A DNA stretch of 40,297 nt from Bacillota bacterium (lineage in GTDB: Bacteria; Bacillota; DTU030; DUMP01): the NCBI GenBank assembly GCA_030154105.1, contig JASKKP010000018.1:1-40297 (forward strand), in the 5' to 3' direction. Below are positions 1-7,662 of the stretch, one piece after another (position 1 is the stretch's first letter; each line of letters begins with the position of its first letter). A model generated the notes under the pieces. The model searched no databases and was not told the origin of the DNA. It saw only the letters and a program-made list of their open reading frames with translations. The translations under genes and the position numbers were made by a program.

Positions 1-106
1 GTGCTTCGTCTGTTAGCAGAAGCCGGGTACGTTGCTTAACAAAAATCTCGGGATTTGGGTGGAACTTGCCTACTAAATGTTGACACTAACGCCGCCGCCT
101 GACTCC

Positions 107-135
107 TTGACAAATCGGGATCCATCGCCTATAAT
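107..135 (+). promoter_or_regulatory. Sigma-A promoter of the tRNA-Asn/tRNA-Ala transcript
   Basis: A perfect TTGACA (107-112) and a perfect TATAAT (130-135) are separated by 17 bp. The -10 box ends 16 bp before tRNA-Asn, so a short 5' leader is expected. Confidence 0.85.
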
Positions 136-151
136 ATGCATCGTGAAGCGT

Positions 152-226
152 TCCTCGGTAGCTCAATGGTAGAGCGCCCGGCTGTTAACCGGGTGGTTGC
201 AGGTTCGAGTCCTGCCCGGGGAGCCA
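152..226 (+). tRNA. tRNA-Asn (GTT)
   Basis: The acceptor strands TCCTCGG (152-158) and CCGGGGA (216-222) pair over seven positions with one T-G pair. Discriminator G223 is followed by an encoded CCA (224-226). The anticodon loop CTGTTAA sits on a CCCGG/CCGGG stem and gives anticodon GTT. The T arm contains GGTTCGAGTCC. Confidence 0.95.
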
Positions 227-236
227 ACTGTTATGT

Positions 237-311
237 GGGCCTGTAGCTCAGTGGGAGAGCGCTTGACTCGCATTCAAGAGGTCGAGGGTTCGACTCCCTT
301 CAGGTCCACCA
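237..311 (+). tRNA. tRNA-Ala (CGC)
   Basis: The acceptor strands GGGCCTG (237-243) and CAGGTCC (301-307) pair, with an encoded CCA (309-311). The anticodon stem CTTGA/TCAAG carries loop CTCGCAT, so the anticodon is CGC, which reads GCG alanine codons. It lies 10 nt behind tRNA-Asn and is probably co-transcribed with it. Confidence 0.9.
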
Positions 312-383
312 GGAAATACGAGCCCTTCCGTAGGCGGCGAGAGGGCGTTTATTAATAAAAAAGCCGAAGAACGGACAAGGCTC

Positions 384-393
384 TTGTGTAAAC
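384..393 (+). promoter_or_regulatory. Candidate operator half-site upstream of the YheO-like regulator
   Basis: TTGTGTAAAC at 384-393 is the exact reverse complement of GTTTACACAA at 1273-1282, upstream of the downstream symporter. It lies just before a hairpin terminator and 120 bp upstream of the regulator start. The shared word suggests the regulator controls itself and the symporter operon. This is inference from sequence repetition only. Confidence 0.45.
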
Positions 394-424
394 ATGCACC
401 CAATAAGGGTGCATTTTGCTTTTT
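394..424 (+). terminator. Intrinsic terminator in the leader of the YheO-like gene
   Basis: A perfect 8-bp stem, ATGCACCC (394-401) and GGGTGCAT (407-414), has a 5-nt loop and is followed by a T-rich tract with a TTTTT run (420-424). It could end the tRNA transcript or act as a leader terminator. It makes translation starting upstream at 384 unlikely. Confidence 0.75.
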
Positions 425-512
425 CAGAGAAGGAACCGCCGGGATTCACGGTGAAATGCCGAAGGAAGGCGGCTACGCGGCTAGGGTAAAAGAACTACGG
501 GGGGTCACAGAT

Positions 513-1163
513 ATGGAGGCAAAGGCGGCGAAGAGCACGGCCGGCGAGCGTCATCCCCTTCTTACTGCGCTTATTCCGGTAGTTGAAGCGTTGGGGAAGA
601 CTTTCGGGCGGTACACGGAAGTAGTCCTGCACGACATCAGCGACCCGGAGCATTCCATCATTGCCATTGCTAATGGCGAAGTGTCCGGGCGGACGGTGGG
701 CGGCCCCATGACGGAAGTCGGCCTGCGCATGATCCGGGACAGTCAAAGTGCGCAGGACATCTTAAATTACAGTAACTACACGCGCGACGGGCGCAAGCTT
801 AAGTCTTCCACAATCCTGCTCCGGGATGAAGGCGGACGGGTGATCGGGTGCCTGTGCATCAACATGGACCTAACCGAATTGAGTGCGGCGGAAAGGGTTC
901 TCCAGGAATACTGCCGGGTGGAGACGGCCGGCCCGTCCGAAACCCTGGCCACCAATGTAAATGACATCCTGAAGCACCTAGTGGAACAGGCTGTGAGCGC
1001 TGTGGGCAAAGCCCCGGCGCACATGAGCAGGGAAGAGAAGATCCAGGTGGTAAAGACGCTGGAGAAGCAAGGGGCCTTTTTAATCCGGGGAGCGGCGGAG
1101 TACATTGCCAAAACCCTGGGTGTTTCCCGGTACACGGTTTATAACTACCTGGACCAGGCGTAA
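513..1163 (+). CDS. YheO-like PAS-domain transcriptional regulator
   Basis: A predicted DNA-binding regulator of 216 aa. The N-terminal part (about residues 15-125) is a PAS-like YheO domain with the typical run TEVVLHDISDPEHSIIAIAN. The C-terminal part (about 160-216) is a helix-turn-helix ending AKTLGVSRYTVYNYL. The family usually measures 200-240 aa, which fits the ATG at 513. The same frame stays open up to a TTG at 384, but that start would lie inside an operator-like site and upstream of a terminator hairpin. The ribosome site before 513 is weak (GGGGGGT). It faces the same way as a Ser/Thr uptake and deamination operon and is separated from it by a terminator and a strong promoter, so it is the likely local regulator. 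The ligand is unknown. Confidence 0.85.
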   Translation: MEAKAAKSTAGERHPLLTALIPVVEALGKTFGRYTEVVLHDISDPEHSIIAIANGEVSGRTVGGPMTEVGLRMIRDSQSAQDILNYSNYTRDGRKLKSSTILLRDEGGRVIGCLCINMDLTELSAAERVLQEYCRVETAGPSETLATNVNDILKHLVEQAVSAVGKAPAHMSREEKIQVVKTLEKQGAFLIRGAAEYIAKTLGVSRYTVYNYLDQA

Positions 1164-1182
1164 GAAAACCGGTCACGGCTAC

Positions 1183-1222
1183 AAAGAACCTGTCGCGGGC
1201 GTGCGACAGGTTCTTTCTCTCC
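1183..1222 (+). terminator. Terminator of the YheO-like gene
   Basis: A 14-bp perfect inverted repeat (1183-1196 with 1203-1216) has a 6-nt loop and is followed by a pyrimidine-rich tail. The AAA at the 5' side and TTT at the 3' side would also let it work on the opposite strand. Confidence 0.85.
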
Positions 1223-1229
1223 TTCAGGG

Positions 1230-1259
1230 TTGACAAGGTTCCGAAAAGTAGCCTATAAT
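1230..1259 (+). promoter_or_regulatory. Sigma-A promoter of the symporter-ilvA-sdaAB-sdaAA operon
   Basis: Perfect TTGACA (1230-1235) and TATAAT (1254-1259) boxes are separated by 18 bp. The expected transcription start is near 1266, just ahead of the inverted repeat at 1273-1313. Confidence 0.85.
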
Positions 1260-1272
1260 GGCCCTGGGTCGT

Positions 1273-1313
1273 GTTTACACAAAATGTTGTAGCAGTAAAC
1301 TTGTTGTGTAAAA
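1273..1313 (+). promoter_or_regulatory. Candidate operator: inverted repeat downstream of the promoter
   Basis: GTTTACACAA (1273-1282) and TTGTGTAAAA (1304-1313) form an inverted repeat with 9 perfect pairs, and the half-sites lie 31 bp apart, about three helical turns. The position just after the expected transcription start suits a repressor. The half-site also occurs at 384-393. The regulator is inferred to be the YheO-like protein. Confidence 0.55.
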
Positions 1314-1391
1314 TCTGGGAGGGGGTAGAAAGCGCTTTGTAGTTCCGGTTTCCCGGTTAGAAAAAGGGAAGAGCTTAAAGGAGGAGGGCTT

Positions 1392-2600
1392 TTGGCAGTG
1401 AAACGGCTAGGCCTTTTGCCGCGCCTGCTCTTGGGCATTGCCTTTGGTATTCTTATCGGCGCCGTGGCTCCGGAAGCTATCGTTCGTATTCTCGTTACCT
1501 TCAGCGGCCTTTTCGGCAATTTCCTAAGCTTCGTGATTCCTCTTATCATCATCGGCTTTGTGGCCCCGGGCATTGCCGACCTAGGGCAAAGCGCCGGACG
1601 GCTGCTCGGCATCACCGCAGGTTTGGCTTATCTTTCCACCATTATTGCTGGCACCTTTGCCTACGTCGCTTCGTCGGTGGTTCTTCCCATCCTCACCAGC
1701 GGTTATGCCATGACTGCCGCCAAGAACCCAGAGGAGGCGCTGCTTAAACCCTTCTTCACGGTCGACATGCCCCCCATCATGGGAGTTATGAGCGCACTTC
1801 TCATTGCCTTCATCCTTGGTCTTGGTGTGGCAGCGCTGGAAGGAAAAAACCTCAGGAGCGTGCTTGGTGAATTCCAGCAGGTTGTAGAAGGTGTCATTCA
1901 AAAGGCCATCATTCCGCTACTTCCTCTCCATGTGGCCGGCATCTTCGCCAATATGACCTATGCGGGTGAGGTAGTACGTATCCTAGCCATCTTCGGCAAG
2001 GTATTCGTCTTTGTCATCCTGGCCCATACCACCATTCTTCTGTTGCAGTACTTTGTGGCCTCAGCCATCGGTCGGCGTAATCCCTTTGTAGCGCTTCGGA
2101 ATATGCTTCCGGCTTACTTTACCGCCATTGGCACCCAGTCCAGTGCGGCTACGATTCCGGTGACCCTGCGCTGTGCTAAGGCTAACGGTGTGTCGGACGA
2201 GGTAGCGGACTTTGCTATTCCCCTCTGTGCCACTATTCACCTGTCCGGAAGCACCATCACCCTTACTACCTGCTCATTGGCGGTGATGCTTCTCTCCGGG
2301 CAGGCTTTTCCCAGCATAACTATCTACTTGCCCTTTATCTTGATGCTAGGCATCACCATGGTGGCGGCGCCGGGCGTCCCCGGCGGTGCGGTGATGGCTG
2401 CGCTGGGCATCCTCCAGAGCATGCTCGGGTTCTCGGAGGCGCAGCTGGGCCTTATGATCGCCCTTTACCTTACGCAGGACAGCTTCGGGACTGCCTGTAA
2501 CGTAACGGGTGATTGCGCCATCGCCGTCATTGTTGATACGCTGGCCGGAAAAGGGCGCCGGCGCGAAAAAATGGTCCACAGCGCTGCCGCCGCACGGTAA
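1392..2600 (+). CDS. SDF-family dicarboxylate/amino acid:cation symporter
   Basis: An integral membrane secondary transporter of 402 aa, close to the usual 400-430 aa of the family that includes GltP, DctA and SstT. Hydrophobic segments alternate throughout. The re-entrant-loop signature reads GTQSSAATIP (about residues 252-261) and is followed by the conserved HLSGSTITL region. The start is TTG at 1392, 7 nt behind AAAGGAGG (1377-1384); GTG at 1398 is an in-frame alternative. It is the first gene of an operon with threonine ammonia-lyase and L-serine dehydratase, so serine and/or threonine is the likely substrate. That is inferred from the neighbours; glutamate, aspartate or C4-dicarboxylates cannot be excluded. 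Confidence 0.88.
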   Translation: MAVKRLGLLPRLLLGIAFGILIGAVAPEAIVRILVTFSGLFGNFLSFVIPLIIIGFVAPGIADLGQSAGRLLGITAGLAYLSTIIAGTFAYVASSVVLPILTSGYAMTAAKNPEEALLKPFFTVDMPPIMGVMSALLIAFILGLGVAALEGKNLRSVLGEFQQVVEGVIQKAIIPLLPLHVAGIFANMTYAGEVVRILAIFGKVFVFVILAHTTILLLQYFVASAIGRRNPFVALRNMLPAYFTAIGTQSSAATIPVTLRCAKANGVSDEVADFAIPLCATIHLSGSTITLTTCSLAVMLLSGQAFPSITIYLPFILMLGITMVAAPGVPGGAVMAALGILQSMLGFSEAQLGLMIALYLTQDSFGTACNVTGDCAIAVIVDTLAGKGRRREKMVHSAAAAR

Positions 2601-2658
2601 CGCTTCATTAAGAGCCAGCGAGGCGGACGGTGGCCGCCACGAAGGGGAGGTTGGTTTA

Positions 2659-3864
2659 GTGATTACTTTAAAGGGCGTACAGGCGGCCCAGGAACGGCTG
2701 GCGGGGGTAGTGCACAAGACGGAGCTGACCTACAGCCGCACTTTCAGCGAGCTATCTGGAAATGAGGTTTACCTTAAAAACGAAAACCTGCAGAAAACGG
2801 GAAGCTTTAAAATCCGCGGGGCCTTCAACAAGATTGCCACCCTGACGGAAGAAGAGAAAAAGCGCGGAGTGATTGCCTCTTCGGCCGGCAACCACGCCCA
2901 GGGGGTGGCCCTGGGGGCGGCCCTTTACGGCATTCACTCCCGAGTGGTGATGCCGGCCGGAGCGCCGCTCGCCAAGGTGATGGCAACGCGCGGTTACGGT
3001 GCGGAGGTAGTGCTGCACGGCGCCGCTTATGACGATGCCTACGCTAAAGCGCTCGAGATCCAGGAAGAAACGGGAGCAACCTTTATCCACCCCTTTAATG
3101 ATCCAGAGGTGATCGCCGGCCAGGGAACCATTGGGCTGGAAATCCTGGCCGACCTGCCGGACGTGGATGCGGTAGTGGTCCCCATAGGTGGGGGCGGGCT
3201 TATTTCTGGCATCGCCGTCGCCGTTAAGGAGTCGAAGCCGGGTGTTAAGGTGATCGGCGTGCAGGCTGCGGGTGCTCCATCCATGCTGGCCTCCCAGCGA
3301 GCCGGCCACGTCGTTACCCTGAACTCTGTGGCGACCATCGCCGACGGTATTGCCGTGAAAAGACCCGGGGACCTCACCTTCGCCATTGTACAAGAGTATG
3401 TAGATGAGATCGTCACCGTGGAAGAGGATGAGATCGCCAACGCTATCCTCATGCTTCTGGAGCGGGCAAAGGTGGTGGCCGAAGGGGCCGGGGCGGCGCC
3501 GGTGGCGGCCATCCTGCAGCACAAGATAAACCTGAGCGGCAAGAAGGTGGCGGCCGTAGTAAGCGGCGGAAACATCGACGTCAACATTCTCGCCCGCGTC
3601 ATCGACCGCGGGCTGGTGAAGGCTGGCCGCAAGGTGCAGTTTAAGATGGTAATTCCCGATCGTCCGGGCCAGCTGCAGCGGGTGCTGGAGGCCATCGCCG
3701 CCACTCAGAGCAACGTGGTCGCCGTCTACCATAACCGCACCAAACGGCACGTGGCCGTGGGCTTTGCCGAAGTAGAGTTTGTGCTCGAGACCCAGGACAA
3801 GGCCCACGCGGACACGCTGCTTTCCGTGCTGGCTGCCAAAGGCTACGAGGTTGAGCTGGTATGA
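2659..3864 (+). CDS. ilvA: Threonine ammonia-lyase (threonine dehydratase) with C-terminal ACT domain
   Basis: A cytoplasmic PLP enzyme that deaminates L-threonine to 2-oxobutanoate and often also uses serine. It has 401 aa. The Schiff-base lysine lies in GSFKIRGA (K51), followed by SSAGNHAQG and the phosphate-binding loop IGGGGLISG. The last 75 residues form one ACT domain beginning FKMVIPDRPGQLQ, as in the short catabolic-type enzymes of Firmicutes (tdcB-like), unlike the two-ACT-like regulatory region of E. coli IlvA. The GTG start at 2659 follows AGGGGAGG by about 8 nt; upstream in-frame codons have no ribosome site. Its stop overlaps the start of the serine dehydratase beta gene by 4 nt, which fits amino-acid catabolism more than isoleucine synthesis. 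Confidence 0.92.
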   Translation: MITLKGVQAAQERLAGVVHKTELTYSRTFSELSGNEVYLKNENLQKTGSFKIRGAFNKIATLTEEEKKRGVIASSAGNHAQGVALGAALYGIHSRVVMPAGAPLAKVMATRGYGAEVVLHGAAYDDAYAKALEIQEETGATFIHPFNDPEVIAGQGTIGLEILADLPDVDAVVVPIGGGGLISGIAVAVKESKPGVKVIGVQAAGAPSMLASQRAGHVVTLNSVATIADGIAVKRPGDLTFAIVQEYVDEIVTVEEDEIANAILMLLERAKVVAEGAGAAPVAAILQHKINLSGKKVAAVVSGGNIDVNILARVIDRGLVKAGRKVQFKMVIPDRPGQLQRVLEAIAATQSNVVAVYHNRTKRHVAVGFAEVEFVLETQDKAHADTLLSVLAAKGYEVELV

Positions 3865-4538
3865 GCGGGGGCGGGATCTTTGCCGTTATCGGCCCGGTGA
3901 TGGTGGGCCCCTCAAGCTCGCACACGGCCGGGGCGGCACGCCTCGGTTGGGCGGCGCGGGCCATCCTGGGAACGGAGCCGGTGGAAGCGGTCTTCTACCT
4001 TCACGGCTCCTTTGCCGAAACCGGGCGCGGCCACGGCACCGATCGGGCCCTGCTCGCCGGAGTGTTGGGGCTGAGCCCTGATGATCCGCGCCTGCCGGAG
4101 GCGCGGCTTTTGGCGGCGGAAGCCGGCCTCAAGTACGCCTTTGAAAGCCGAGACTTGGGCGAGGTCCACCCCAACACGGCCCGGATTATCCTACGCGGGC
4201 GGGACGGCCAGCAGGTTGCGGTGACCGGGGCGTCGGTAGGAGGCGGGGAGATCGTCATCACCGCCATCGACGACCTGCCGGTCGAGTTTACCCTGCACTA
4301 TCCGACCCTGCTTACGCTACACCAGGACCAGCCGGGGATGGTGGCCAGCGTTTCGGCGGCCATCGCCGCCTGCAGCGTGAACATTGCCTTCATGCGCGTA
4401 TTCCGGCGGGAGCGCGGCGGCGAAGCTTCTATGGTGGTCGAAATGGACGAGCCGGTTCCGGCGGACGCCGTCGCCAAGATTGCGGCCCTTCCCGGAATGC
4501 TGCGCGTGCGGCAGGTGAAGGCGGTGGGAACGTGCTGA
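3861..4538 (+). CDS. sdaAB: L-serine dehydratase, iron-sulfur dependent, beta subunit
   Basis: The small subunit of the two-subunit oxygen-sensitive L-serine deaminase (serine to pyruvate plus ammonia). It has 225 aa, the usual length. The N-terminus carries the signature GPVMVGPSSSHTAGAARLG. An ACT domain starts near residue 150 (LTLHQDQPGMVASVSAAIAA) and resembles the one in phosphoglycerate dehydrogenase. The ATG overlaps the ilvA stop (ATGA), so the genes are translationally coupled. It overlaps the alpha-subunit gene by 7 nt. Confidence 0.95.
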   Translation: MSGGGIFAVIGPVMVGPSSSHTAGAARLGWAARAILGTEPVEAVFYLHGSFAETGRGHGTDRALLAGVLGLSPDDPRLPEARLLAAEAGLKYAFESRDLGEVHPNTARIILRGRDGQQVAVTGASVGGGEIVITAIDDLPVEFTLHYPTLLTLHQDQPGMVASVSAAIAACSVNIAFMRVFRRERGGEASMVVEMDEPVPADAVAKIAALPGMLRVRQVKAVGTC

Positions 4539-5413
4539 CGTTTGCGAGCGGAGGAGAAGTGCTGGCCCTGGCGCAGAAAGAGGGCCTTTCCCTGGGCCGC
4601 CTTGCCCTGCGGTGGGAGAGTGAGCAGGCGGGGGAAACCGAAGACCTCCTCATGGCGCGCATGGCCGAGCGGCTTAAGGTAATGCGCGCGGCTGTGGAGC
4701 GGGGCCTGCGCGGCGAAGACCGGTCGCCGAGCGGCCTCGCCGGGGGCCAGGCCCGCCTGGTTTGGGAGGCGGCCGCGAACCCGCGCGTGGGCGGGGCTAC
4801 CCTTACGCGGGCCGCGGCCCGGGCTTTGGCTGTAGCCGAGGTCAATGCCTGCATGGGCAGAATTGTGGCGGCGCCGACGGCCGGTTCCTGCGGCATTGTG
4901 CCGGGCGTGCTCCTTACCGTGGCCGAGGAGCGGGAAAAGGGGGAGGAAGATCTCGTCCTGGCCCTTTTTACGGCCGGACTTATCGGCTACCTCATTGCCC
5001 GGCGGGCTAATCTGGCCGGGGCGGCGGGAGGCTGCCAGGCGGAGTGCGGTGCGGCCGCCAGTATGGCGGCGGCCGCGGCGGTAGAACTGGCGGGCGGAAG
5101 CCCGGAGCAGGCCCTGAACGCTGCGGCCATAAGCCTTAAGGGTTCGCTAGGCCTGGTGTGCGACCCGGTGGCCGGCTTGGTAGAAGTGCCCTGCATCAAG
5201 CGCAACGCTTTAGGTGCGGCCAATGCCCTTACAGCAGCAGAAATGTCGCTGGCCGGCGTAAAAAGCGCCATACCGTTTGATGAAGTGGTAGATGCCATGG
5301 CCGCCGTGGGGCGCAGCCTACCGCGCGAACTAAAAGAGACGGCCCTCGGCGGTTGTGCCGCAACGCCTACCGGCAAGGCCATAAAGAAGAGCCTGTGCGG
5401 CAAGCCCGACTGA
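4532..5413 (+). CDS. sdaAA: L-serine dehydratase, iron-sulfur dependent, alpha subunit
   Basis: The catalytic subunit, 293 aa, normal for the split enzyme of Firmicutes. Conserved segments include APTAGSCGIVPG, the Cys-containing GGCQAECGAA and SLGLVCDPVAGLVEVPC, and a C-terminal GGCAATPTG. These supply the cysteines expected to bind the labile [4Fe-4S] cluster that activates the substrate hydroxyl. It starts with GTG at 4532 inside the end of sdaAB and ends just before a strong terminator, so it closes the operon. The cluster makes the enzyme air-sensitive, which suits an anaerobe. Confidence 0.95.
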   Translation: MLTFASGGEVLALAQKEGLSLGRLALRWESEQAGETEDLLMARMAERLKVMRAAVERGLRGEDRSPSGLAGGQARLVWEAAANPRVGGATLTRAAARALAVAEVNACMGRIVAAPTAGSCGIVPGVLLTVAEEREKGEEDLVLALFTAGLIGYLIARRANLAGAAGGCQAECGAAASMAAAAAVELAGGSPEQALNAAAISLKGSLGLVCDPVAGLVEVPCIKRNALGAANALTAAEMSLAGVKSAIPFDEVVDAMAAVGRSLPRELKETALGGCAATPTGKAIKKSLCGKPD

Positions 5414-5436
5414 ACCTTGTTTCGCCTTTTCCTTAC

Positions 5437-5467
5437 CCCGGACATCTGTCCGGGCTTATTTTTGTTT
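5437..5467 (+). terminator. Terminator of the Ser/Thr catabolic operon
   Basis: CCCGGAC (5437-5443), loop ATCT and GTCCGGG (5448-5454) are followed by a T-rich tract ending at 5467. The stem can extend by one more pair. Confidence 0.85.
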
Positions 5468-5474
5468 CCCAAGA

Positions 5475-5524
5475 GGTTGCCGGCAGGAATTTAGGCGCAG
5501 GTGTCAACTCAGCGGGCGGCAACC
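5475..5524 (+). repeat. Inverted repeat in the 5468-5600 intergenic stretch
   Basis: GGTTGCCG (5475-5482) pairs with CGGCAACC (5517-5524). A second small hairpin, GGGC-AAA-GCCC, follows near 5536. The next promoter is downstream of both, so they are unlikely to be a leader of the hydrogenase operon. No riboswitch class was recognised. Confidence 0.35.
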
Positions 5525-5600
5525 GACGAGAGCTGGGCAAAGCCCCGGCCGGGTACCCTTTTTTGCGCGATCGGCCAGTTTGCGTCTTTGGGTCCGCGTC

Positions 5601-5630
5601 TTTACAACTTACTCCGCGGGGTGGTAAGAT
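5601..5630 (+). promoter_or_regulatory. Promoter of the hydrogenase-sensor operon
   Basis: TTTACA (5601-5606) and TAAGAT (5625-5630) with an 18-bp spacer lie 47 bp before the first gene. Both boxes deviate by one base from consensus, and no operator palindrome is seen around them. Confidence 0.55.
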
Positions 5631-5677
5631 AAAGACAAGAAATTGTGATATACCTGACAAAGTCTGGGGGCTGGAGA

Positions 5678-5929
5678 ATGCTCGCCGTTACGGTGTGTGT
5701 GGGAAGCGCCTGTCACTTGAAGGGTTCGGCCGAGGTAATCCGCATCCTTAAAGACCTGATCGCCGCCTACGGCCTGGAGGACCAGGTGGCTTTGGCCGGA
5801 GCTTTCTGCCAGGGGCACTGTACCGAAGGCGTGGTGGTGCGGGTGGGGGACGAGCTCATCACCGGCGTGAGCCGGGACAAGGTATTTGAGCTTTTCCAGC
5901 AAAAGATCCTGGGAAGGTGCCGGGCGTGA
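5678..5929 (+). CDS. Thioredoxin-like [2Fe-2S] ferredoxin (NuoE/HydC-type)
   Basis: A small electron carrier or electron-input subunit of 83 aa. Four cysteines follow the thioredoxin-like ferredoxin pattern C7-x4-C12 and C44-x3-C48, within CVGSACHLKGS and FCQGHCTEG. This fold is found in NuoE and in HydC subunits of multimeric [FeFe] hydrogenases, but here it is only the bare domain. The ATG at 5678 is preceded by GGAG; the frame is open further upstream but would run into the promoter region. Its stop overlaps the next gene's GTG start (GTGA), so the two products are probably made together and may form a complex. Confidence 0.85.
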   Translation: MLAVTVCVGSACHLKGSAEVIRILKDLIAAYGLEDQVALAGAFCQGHCTEGVVVRVGDELITGVSRDKVFELFQQKILGRCRA

Positions 5930-7662
5930 GCGTCATCACCACCCGCGTGGCCGACTGCCGTGACTGCCACCGCTGCCTCCGTTACTGCCCTGTCAAAGCC
6001 ATATCCTTTGAGTCGGGCCAGGCGCACGTCCTCGACGAGCGCTGCGTTTCCTGCGGCACCTGCACTTTGGTCTGCCCCCAGCACGCCAAAGTTATTCACA
6101 GCGACCTGGCGCGGGCGAAGGACTTCCTGGCGGGCGGCGAGAAAGTGGCCCTCAGCCTGGCGCCTTCTTTTGCCGCCGCCTTTTCACCCGCTGAAGCGGC
6201 ATGCCTCCCGGACCGGCTCCGCAGCCTCGGCTTTCGCTGGGTGGAGGAGACCGCCGTCGGGGCCGAGGTGGTGGCCAAAGAGTATGCCGCCCTCCTTAAG
6301 GAAAGGACTGACCCTTTAATTTCCGCCTGTTGCCCGGCGGTGGTAAATCTCTTAGAAAAGCACCACCCCGAGCTTCTCCCGTACCTGGCTCCTACCCTTT
6401 CCCCGATGGCCGTTCACGGCCTCCTCCTCAAGGACCGCTACGGGCCCGACATTAAGGTGGTATTTGCCGGGCCGTGCGCGGCGAAGATCGACGAAGCCCG
6501 CCGGGCAGAGGTGGCCGGCCTGGTGGACGCCGTTATCACCTTCCAGGACCTTAAGACCTGGCTGGAGGAGGCACCGGAAGAGAAATTACAGAGCCGCAAA
6601 GATGGAGAATGGGCTTTCCGGCTTCCGGCGCGCTCATTTCCCGTGAGCGGCGGTGTGCTGGCGGCCGCCGGTATACGCGCCGACCTGGTGAGCGGCGTAA
6701 TTGCGGTGAGCGGCCTGGAGGAGTGCCTGGAGACTTTTGCTGATCTCGCCGCCGGCCGGATACGGCCGCGCTTCATCGAAGCCATGGCCTGCCGGGGCGG
6801 CTGCGTGGGCGGGCCGGTGATGCCCCAGGATAAGAGCGTGGCGGCTCGCCGCCTGGAGATTGCATCCTACTTCCAGCGCACCAACGAGGCCGCCGCCAAG
6901 CCACCTGAGATGCCGGCAGGGATCCTCACCGATCCTCGCTTGAGGCGCAGCTACGTTGACCGGCGCCGGCGCCTGCCGGAGCCTTCAAAGGAGGAAATCG
7001 AAGCCATTCTGGCCCGCACCGGCAAGACCCATCCGGCCGACGAGGCCAACTGCGGCGGCTGCGGCTACAATTCCTGCCGGGAGAAAGCTTATGCCGTCTA
7101 CTACGGATGGGCCGAGGAAGAGATGTGCATTCCTTATATGAAGGCCAAGATCTCCTCTTTGGCGAGCGCCATCGTGGCCTCTACCCCCAGCGCCGTGGTG
7201 GTGGTGGACCCGGACCTCATCATCCAGGAGTTTAATCCCCGGGCGCGCAGCCTCTTTGCCCGCGGGAGCGAGGTGGTGCAGGGGAAGCCCCTGGCCGCCT
7301 TCCTCGATCCGACGGACTTTGCCCGCGCCTGGGCGGAACAGAGGGCCATCGTCGACAAGCGCGTCTCCTACCCCGAGCGAAACCTGGTAACTCTCCAGAC
7401 CATCCTTCCGCTTAAGGATTACGGCCTCATCGTCGGCATCATCAACGATATCTCCGAGTCGGAACGGCGCCGGCAGGAAGTGGAGGCGCTGAGGCGGGAG
7501 GCTTTAAGCCGGGCCGAGCGCGTCATCACCAAACAAATGCAGGTGGCGCAGGAGATCGCCGGGCTCTTAGGCGAGACCACGGCCGAGACCAAAGCCACGC
7601 TCCTCGAGCTCATCCGCATCATGAGCGGCAGGGAGGAAAAAAGCGATGCGCCTCGTGGCTGA
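5926..7662 (+). CDS. PAS-containing [FeFe]-hydrogenase-like protein (putative H2/redox sensor, HydS-type)
   Basis: A 578-aa protein. Order: two [4Fe-4S] ferredoxin motifs (first one C11-x2-C14-x2-C17-x3-C21; about residues 1-55), an H-cluster domain (about 60-340), a further Fe-S motif with C376, C379, C384 and C401, a PAS domain (about 412-520) and a helical tail. The H-cluster ligands appear intact: C136 in SACCPA, C184 in GPCAAK, and C289/C293 in MACRGGC. The second motif has Gly where catalytic enzymes have Met (MPC). PAS fusion and the altered pocket are hallmarks of group C sensory hydrogenases rather than bulk H2 producers. GTG at 5926 is preferred because GGGAAGG lies 8 nt upstream; GTG at 5917 has no room for a ribosome site. 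Signalling through the adjacent phosphatase is inferred. Confidence 0.88.
   Translation: MSVITTRVADCRDCHRCLRYCPVKAISFESGQAHVLDERCVSCGTCTLVCPQHAKVIHSDLARAKDFLAGGEKVALSLAPSFAAAFSPAEAACLPDRLRSLGFRWVEETAVGAEVVAKEYAALLKERTDPLISACCPAVVNLLEKHHPELLPYLAPTLSPMAVHGLLLKDRYGPDIKVVFAGPCAAKIDEARRAEVAGLVDAVITFQDLKTWLEEAPEEKLQSRKDGEWAFRLPARSFPVSGGVLAAAGIRADLVSGVIAVSGLEECLETFADLAAGRIRPRFIEAMACRGGCVGGPVMPQDKSVAARRLEIASYFQRTNEAAAKPPEMPAGILTDPRLRRSYVDRRRRLPEPSKEEIEAILARTGKTHPADEANCGGCGYNSCREKAYAVYYGWAEEEMCIPYMKAKISSLASAIVASTPSAVVVVDPDLIIQEFNPRARSLFARGSEVVQGKPLAAFLDPTDFARAWAEQRAIVDKRVSYPERNLVTLQTILPLKDYGLIVGIINDISESERRRQEVEALRREALSRAERVITKQMQVAQEIAGLLGETTAETKATLLELIRIMSGREEKSDAPRG

Noticed and set aside
1-39. A short open frame ending in LLAEAGYVA and a TAA stop at the window edge, possibly the 3' end of an upstream gene.
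   Set aside because: Twelve codons are too few to assign; it may be chance.
384-512. A longer version of the YheO-like protein starting at TTG 384.
   Set aside because: The added stretch overlaps an operator-like site and an intrinsic terminator, and family length fits the ATG at 513.
2752-3807. A long open frame on the minus strand opposite threonine ammonia-lyase (and similar ones opposite guaB, clpC and gltX).
   Set aside because: They mirror high-GC coding sequence, lack ribosome sites and family motifs, and the plus strand is clearly coding.
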